Shown: piece by piece, positions 52,306-56,430 of the stretch
Position numbering within the stretch: position 1 is the first letter of the stretch
How the letters are laid out: each line of letters opens with the position of its first letter
From: Betaproteobacteria bacterium
GTDB lineage: Bacteria > Pseudomonadota > Gammaproteobacteria > Burkholderiales > SG8-41
DNA length: 56,430 nucleotides
Direction: 5' to 3'
Assembly (NCBI GenBank): GCA_025363575.1
Contig: JANYDM010000182.1
Location: 1-56,430, forward strand
Program-made: the position numbers and the translations under genes
Notes under the pieces: model-generated
The model's database searches: none
What the model was told of the DNA's origin: nothing
Seen by the model: the letters and a program-made list of their open reading frames with translations, nothing else

Positions 52306-53127
52306 ATGAAAAGTAACGCCGCACTGAAATTCACGTCGTGCATGGCGGAGAACGCCGAGTCGACGTGCAGCGCCATCGTCGGCTATCTCGGGCACAGGCT
52401 GGGCCTGCAGACGGAGTTTGTCGACGGCATCCCCTGGGAAGAGCGCGAGGCGCTCCTCGATGCGGGCCGCATCCAGGTATGCTGGATCTGCGGACTGCCG
52501 TACGCCTGGAAGGCGGACGCCACCGACGCCGCGATTGAGATCTGTGCGGTGCCGGTGATGCTAGGTACGCGCTATGCGGATTGTCCGGTGTATTTCTCCG
52601 ACGTGGTCGTGCATCGCGCGAGCACTTACTCGTCGTTCGCGGACCTGCGCGGCGCGGCCTGGGCGTACAACGAGCCGCGCTCGCACTCCGGGCACAACGT
52701 CGTACGACATCATCTGGTGACGCTCGGCCATCGCTCGGGATACTTCGGCCGTGTCGTCGAGTCGGGCGCGCATCAAAGGTCATTGCGCATGATCGTCGCT
52801 GGCGAGATCGACGCGTCCGCGATCGATAGTACCGTGCTGGAGGCGGAACTCGCGCGGCATCCGCATCTCGCCAGCGACATCAAAGTCATAGCTACCCTGG
52901 GCCCGAGCCCGATGCCGCCGTGGGTCGTGCAGAAGAGCCTGCCGCAGAATCTGCGCAGTGATTTGAAAGCGGCACTGCTCGAAATGCATACGGATCGCGC
53001 GGGGGCCGCGATTCTCGCGAGCTGGCGCATCGCGCGCTTTGTAACGGCGGCCGACGCGGATTACGATCCGTTGCGCAATATGGCGCGTGCGGCGGCGGAC
53101 GTGCAGCTGGGGTTGCATGCACAGTGA
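52306..53127 (+). CDS. PhnD-like phosphate/phosphonate-type binding protein without signal peptide
   Basis: This 273-aa protein of the PBP2 class is similar to phosphonate-binding PhnD. Visible blocks are GYLGHRLGLQTEFVD, ALLDAGRIQVCWICGLPYAW, YFSDVVVHRASTYSSFADLR and AWAYNEPRSHSGHNVVRHHL. No export signal is visible at the start, so it may be cytoplasmic or have a mis-set start, although GAAGG is well placed. No phnC or phnE genes are adjacent. Confidence 0.83.
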   Translation: MKSNAALKFTSCMAENAESTCSAIVGYLGHRLGLQTEFVDGIPWEEREALLDAGRIQVCWICGLPYAWKADATDAAIEICAVPVMLGTRYADCPVYFSDVVVHRASTYSSFADLRGAAWAYNEPRSHSGHNVVRHHLVTLGHRSGYFGRVVESGAHQRSLRMIVAGEIDASAIDSTVLEAELARHPHLASDIKVIATLGPSPMPPWVVQKSLPQNLRSDLKAALLEMHTDRAGAAILASWRIARFVTAADADYDPLRNMARAAADVQLGLHAQ

Positions 53128-53187
53128 TGCGCAGCCGATGATCGCGTTGCTCGAGCAGGCTGGCGCGAGATAGCGACGGAGCTAAGG

Positions 53188-53934
53188 ATGACAGCGCGCG
53201 CCTCCCTTGCACTTGTGACCCTGACTTTGGCGGCATGCAGTACGCCGCCGGCGCCACTGCTGCCGCACGCGGATTTGCCGGTCATCGTGCGGCCATCGCC
53301 CAATTTCGACGAGCGCCGGCCCAACTACGTGGTCCTGCACTATACGAGCAACGATAGCGCTGAACCGGCACTGCGCACGCTGACTGATCCCGCGAGCAAG
53401 GTCAGCGCGCACTATCTGATTGCGCGCGATGGCAAAACCCTCGCGCTTGTCGACGAGCGTGCACGCGCATGGCACGCCGGCGTTTCGTACTGGGGCGGTG
53501 ATCGAGATGTGAATTCCGCATCTATCGGCATTGAGCTCGATAACAGCGGCAAGGAGGAATTTGCCGCGCCGTTGCTCGATTCTCTCTATGCGCTGCTGGC
53601 GGACCTTAAGGCGCGCTATGCGATTCCGGCGGCGAATTTCATCGGTCACAGCGACGTGGCGCCCCGGCGCAAGCCGGATCCCGGCGCGTTGTTTCCATGG
53701 CGGGAGCTTGCGGCGCGCGGTTTCGGCTTGTGGTGCGATCCGCCCTATCGCGTGCCGCCCGCGGCGGAGGGCGTGACATTGCTGACGGCGTTTGGCTACG
53801 ACACGTCGAACGAAGCCGCGGCGATCGGCGCTTTCAAACTGCATTTCGCGCCAGACGGCGATGTGCGCGAGCTCACAGACGGTGATCGCGCGCTGCTTGC
53901 CTGCCTCATCGACAAGAAGCGCACGGCGGAATGA
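53188..53934 (+). CDS. amiD: N-acetylmuramoyl-L-alanine amidase, AmiD-type lipoprotein
   Basis: This 248-aa amidase_2 protein cleaves between MurNAc and L-Ala of peptidoglycan or anhydro-muropeptides. The lipobox is LTLAACS (Cys17). Zinc and catalytic residues are in VVLHYTSN, GIELDNSG and FIGHSDVAPRRKPDPGALFP, matching the E. coli AmiD pattern (His, Glu, His, Asp). The C-terminal helical part resembles a peptidoglycan-binding tail. Its stop overlaps the hslR ATG (ATGA). Confidence 0.92.
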   Translation: MTARASLALVTLTLAACSTPPAPLLPHADLPVIVRPSPNFDERRPNYVVLHYTSNDSAEPALRTLTDPASKVSAHYLIARDGKTLALVDERARAWHAGVSYWGGDRDVNSASIGIELDNSGKEEFAAPLLDSLYALLADLKARYAIPAANFIGHSDVAPRRKPDPGALFPWRELAARGFGLWCDPPYRVPPAAEGVTLLTAFGYDTSNEAAAIGAFKLHFAPDGDVRELTDGDRALLACLIDKKRTAE

Positions 53935-54323
53935 GCGTAGAGCACGGCCGCGTGCGTATCGACAAGTGGCTGTGGGCCGCGCGCTTTTTCAAGACGCGCG
54001 CGCTGGCGCAGGCGGCGGTCATCGCGGGCAAGGTGAGACTTTCTGACGAGCGCATCAAGCCGTCGAAAGACGTGAAGACCGGCGACGTACTCGTGGTCCG
54101 CGTCGGCGAATTCGAATGGAACGTCACGGTCGCGGCACTCGCCGAACGCCGCGGTCCGGCCGACGAGGCGCGCAAGCTCTACGTGGAGAGCCCCGACAGC
54201 ATTGCACGGCGTGTCGCGCAAATTGCCGACCGCAAAGCTGCGGGTGGTTCGTTCGGCGAGCGCAAAGGCCGTCCGACGAAGCGAGAGCGGCGGCAGATCA
54301 TTAAATTTCGCGAGGGTACTTAG
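53931..54323 (+). CDS. hslR: S4-domain RNA-binding heat-shock protein Hsp15
   Basis: This 130-aa protein has the S4 domain opening VRIDKWLWAARFFKTRALAQ and GKVRLSDERIKPSKDVKTGD. A basic C-terminal tail includes GRPTKRERRQIIKFR. Hsp15 binds stalled 50S subunits carrying nascent chains and helps recycle them. It is translationally coupled to the amidase gene; a repeat element follows. Confidence 0.94.
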   Translation: MSVEHGRVRIDKWLWAARFFKTRALAQAAVIAGKVRLSDERIKPSKDVKTGDVLVVRVGEFEWNVTVAALAERRGPADEARKLYVESPDSIARRVAQIADRKAAGGSFGERKGRPTKRERRQIIKFREGT

Positions 54324-54330
54324 TTACAAC

Positions 54331-54476
54331 GCGCAGCGCACTTCTTACCTTCCCCTTGCCGCGAAGCAAATCCCCTTGGGGGACAAGGGAAAGGGTGGGA
54401 TGGGGTGACTCATTCCCTATGCTCTGAACCCCCATCCCCCTCCTAACCTCCCCCTTGCAGGAGGAGGAACTTCTTC
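54331..54476. repeat. Dispersed C/G-rich repeat element, copy 2, between hslR and the selenoprotein gene
   Basis: Opens GCGCAGCGCACTTCTTACC, homologous to copy 1 at 51951. It then holds CCTTCCCCTTG facing CAAGGGAAAGG (10/11 pairing), TGGGATGGGG facing CCCCCATCCCC, and CCTCCC-loop-GGAGGAGG. The three stems make it strongly structured. It sits between two convergent stop codons and could terminate both transcripts. Confidence 0.65.
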
Positions 54477-54477
54477 T

Positions 54478-56217
54478 TTACTTCGCTCGCTCCGCCAGCA
54501 GCGTCGACCAATCCTTCGGCAATTGGATTTTCTTCGCGGTGGGAAAGCCCAGAAATCCGTTGTGGCCGAACACGTAAGCATTGTTGCGCAGCGGATCGCC
54601 GCCGACCGCGATCATGAAATCTTCCGGCTTCCACACAATGGGGATGCGCCGATGAGGATCGTCGGACTCGTAGAAGGCTTTTGGCATGCGATCGTGCGTG
54701 ACCTCGTCTTTCAGGTCCCACACGCCGCGGATGTTCCAGTCGCGCAACTGCCGCTCGAACTCGAACGCGGTGATGCGCGCGTGGTCGTAAAGATATCTCT
54801 GCACGTCGGATTTCTTCCAGCCTGCTTTCGCAATGGTTTCCGCGATGATGGGCGTGATGACCGCGAGCGGGCGCAGGCTTCCCGGTCCGTGGCTCGTCGT
54901 GAAGGTGATCTGCCAGTTGTTGAACTTGACCAGCGAGTCGGCAAGGTACGGCAGCATTTCCTCGGGCGTGCTGCCGGTGACTGACGATAGCGAACCGCCG
55001 CCGGTATAACGCGAGACGGTCACCGTGTTGTCACCTGCCTTGAAGCCCATGTCGGCGGAGATAGTCGACCAGCCGATGGACTTCAGCACGTCCTCGTTCT
55101 CAGCAAGAACCACGCGCCACGTATTGCCAAAGGTCGCCTTGTCGGTCTTGTGCAGCAGGAAGCCGGCAACGTTGCGTAAGTAGAGGCGCCAGAAACGGCC
55201 GACGCTGGTGTTGGGCACGAAGCCGTCGCGCATGGCGCCCTGCAAATAATTGAAATCGAGCTCCTTGATGATGGGGCCGTTCAGGATGATGAGCGTGTCG
55301 CCGCCCGGCGTGTTGCCGCTGTGCTCGACGCCGTACTTGGGATCGCACATTGCTTCGATAAGCGCCACCAGCACGGGCATATATTCGGGGCGGCAGCCGG
55401 CCATCACGCCGTTGACGGCGACACTCCATACCGTCGCGGCGCGCTTGTCGGGCAGCAGCACGCCCAGCACTTCGTCGGGCTCACGGTCGGTGAATTTGAG
55501 AAACTCTTCTATCGCAGCTTTGGTCGGCGGCACGATAGGCAAACCATCCGCATACTCGTGCTCTTGGAAATAGCGGTTGACTGCGCTGAAGCCGCCTTTG
55601 ACGACGATATCGCGCGCGCCGGGCTCGCTGTGATCGCCGGGCGCCTTCGTTACCACCGTAAGATTTTGTACGATCGCCTGCATCGTCACGCCCAGGATGT
55701 CGCGGCGCAGGTCTTCCTTGCTCTTGGTGCCGATATGGCCGGGCACGAGCGCGAGCGGAATATTGCGCATGCCCAGCCCGATCGAAGTCGCCGCAGCCTG
55801 CTTGAAAAAGCCTTCACAGGTCAGCGAAGAGGTCGGATAGCCCGCCGCTTCGCATGCCGCACTTGCCCGCAACACGGCGGGCGTGCAGCTGCCTCAACAC
55901 GCCATGCCGGAAATGACGGCGTCGACCCCCAGCTCCTTGAAGCGTTTGGGCAACGCATCCAACGTGTCCTTTTCGTCGCCGCCATGCGTGCTGCCCAAAT
56001 CGCGCCAGCTCACGAATTTTATGCCGGGGAATTGTTTCTTGAGACCCTCTTCGAGCAGCTCGAACACTTCATCGCCTTTGAAAAGATAGTCCCACAACTG
56101 CGCGACCGTCTTGCCCTCGAGCGAGTCAAGCCGCGGCGCCAGCGCGCGTGTTTTCTGCTGGCGCGCGCCGCGCGGCCAGCAGGCTTCGAAATAGCCGTCG
56201 TTACTTTGTTGCGTCAT
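54478..56217 (-). CDS. UGSC-motif selenoprotein with in-frame TGA read as selenocysteine
   Basis: Two open frames (54478-55875 and 55894-56235) lie in one frame and are split only by TGA at 55894-55896. Read through, the gene gives about 579 aa, with Sec108 in GMAC-U-GSCTPAVLRAS; Cys107 and Cys111 flank it. A SECIS-like hairpin starts four bases after the TGA. The N-terminal part (about 1-190) has DYLFKGDEVFELLEEGLKK, DALPKRFKELGVDAVISG and LGMRNIPLALVPGHIGTKS. The C-terminal part has EYADGLPIVPPTKAAIEEFL, VNGVMAGCRPEYMPVLVALI and SGNTPGGDTLIILNGPI. The U/C-GSC motif places it with the UGSC (seleno)protein family, presumably thiol/selenol redox; exact activity unknown. ATG 56217 follows GGGGG. 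A downstream fragment starting inside would lack the active site. Confidence 0.85.
55856..55889 (-). promoter_or_regulatory. bSECIS-like hairpin for selenocysteine insertion
   Basis: On the mRNA strand, counting T of the TGA as base 1, GCCCGC (15-20) pairs perfectly with GCGGGC (27-32) around the loop CGUGUU. After a two-base AA bulge, bases 8-14 pair with 35-41 (GCUGCAC with GUGCGGC, one G-U). The apical loop begins 17 bases after the UGA and has a G at its second position with GU steps, as bacterial SECIS elements require. It lies wholly within codons for CTPAVLRAS. Confidence 0.8.
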
Positions 56218-56251
56218 TGTTAAGCCCCCAGTCATTCATTCAAAGCTGGCC

Positions 56252-56277
56252 ACAGAGGACACAGAGTTCACAGAGGA
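56252..56277. repeat. Degenerate 9-mer repeat, inverted relative to the terminal array
   Basis: Three copies of ACAGAGNNN (ACAGAGGAC, ACAGAGTTC, ACAGAGGAA). This is the reverse complement of the CTCTGTG core repeated at 56328-56430. It lies about 35 bases upstream of the selenoprotein start codon. Confidence 0.75.
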
Positions 56278-56327
56278 AAAACAAACCGGAGTACCCGACC
56301 TAATCCACGATTTTAATTTTTGATTTT

Positions 56328-56430
56328 CTCTGTGCTCTCTGTGCTCTCTGTGCTCTCTGTGCTCTCTGTGCTCTCTGTGCTCTCTGTGCTCTCTGTGCTC
56401 TCTGTGCTCTCTGTGCTCTCTGTGCTCTCT
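56328..56430. repeat. 9-bp tandem repeat array, truncated by the window end
   Basis: The unit CTCTCTGTG is repeated about eleven times without visible error to the last base. With the inverted copies at 56252-56277 it forms an inverted-repeat pair around a 50-base AT-richer spacer. The true length is unknown. Confidence 0.95.

Overview
The window is GC-rich and densely coded. It looks like chromosome from a betaproteobacterium, most likely Burkholderiales. The main reason is eleven periplasmic Bug/TctC-type solute receptors, a family hugely expanded in Bordetella, Achromobacter, Cupriavidus and relatives. Housekeeping genes fit this (ppk1, dgkA, pdxH, rlmJ, hslR), as do a PA2779-family protein and short Burkholderiales-type lipoproteins. 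No rRNA, tRNA, transposase, phage gene or CRISPR array was recognised. I did not scan exhaustively for tRNAs.

Layout. 1-5.8 kb: the 5' part of ppk1, a COG2908 phosphoesterase, a GT4 glycosyltransferase and dgkA (all minus), then an MBL-fold hydrolase, a beta-carbonic anhydrase and an MgtC-like protein. 5.9-14.5 kb: a frameshifted egtB, a SWIB-domain protein, an MFS transporter, a TauD-type dioxygenase with a Bug receptor, an EamA transporter, the DUF47-Pit phosphate module and a bactofilin. 14.8-24 kb (minus): a D-aminoacylase with a Bug receptor, pdxH, a 981-aa VIT/VWA/TPR/DUF2135 protein, a PhyH dioxygenase, and a membrane protein coupled to a diguanylate cyclase. 24-31 kb: a GST, rlmJ, a secreted small protein without a normal start codon, a PIN-domain protein, a second TauD-type dioxygenase, an HD hydrolase, a class III aminotransferase, a lipoprotein gene broken by an amber codon, and a nucleotidyltransferase. 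31-43 kb: a plus-strand organic-acid type catabolic cluster with six Bug receptors around an SDR, a D-2-hydroxyacid dehydrogenase, an enolase-superfamily enzyme, a 6PGDH-like dehydrogenase and an MmgE/PrpD protein. 43-52 kb: orphan binding proteins, a PA2779-family protein, an HMG-CoA-lyase-like enzyme with a Bug receptor, an alpha/beta hydrolase with a Bug receptor, and an MFS transporter with a Bug receptor. 52-56.4 kb: a decayed carboxymuconolactone decarboxylase, a PhnD-like protein, an AmiD-type amidase, hslR, a UGSC-type selenoprotein gene and a 9-bp tandem array running off the end.

The most notable signal is at 54478-56217 (minus). Two open frames that look like separate genes share one frame and are split only by a TGA at 55894-55896. 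Around it the protein reads Cys-[TGA]-Gly-Ser-Cys-Thr-Pro. Directly downstream lies a strong hairpin with a GU-containing loop, at the spacing expected of a bacterial SECIS. I read this as one selenoprotein of about 579 aa that standard gene calling would split. The Sec machinery (selABCD) is not in the window.

Other themes. Bug receptors sit beside single catabolic enzymes or transporters, with no TctA/TctB membrane partners. Several genes are broken (egtB, the lipoprotein, the CMD remnant) or have altered active-site residues (alpha/beta hydrolase Ser to Lys, dioxygenase His to Tyr). Several intergenic spacers hold short tandem or inverted repeat elements. If the source is a metagenome or draft assembly, each single-base lesion could be a sequencing error.
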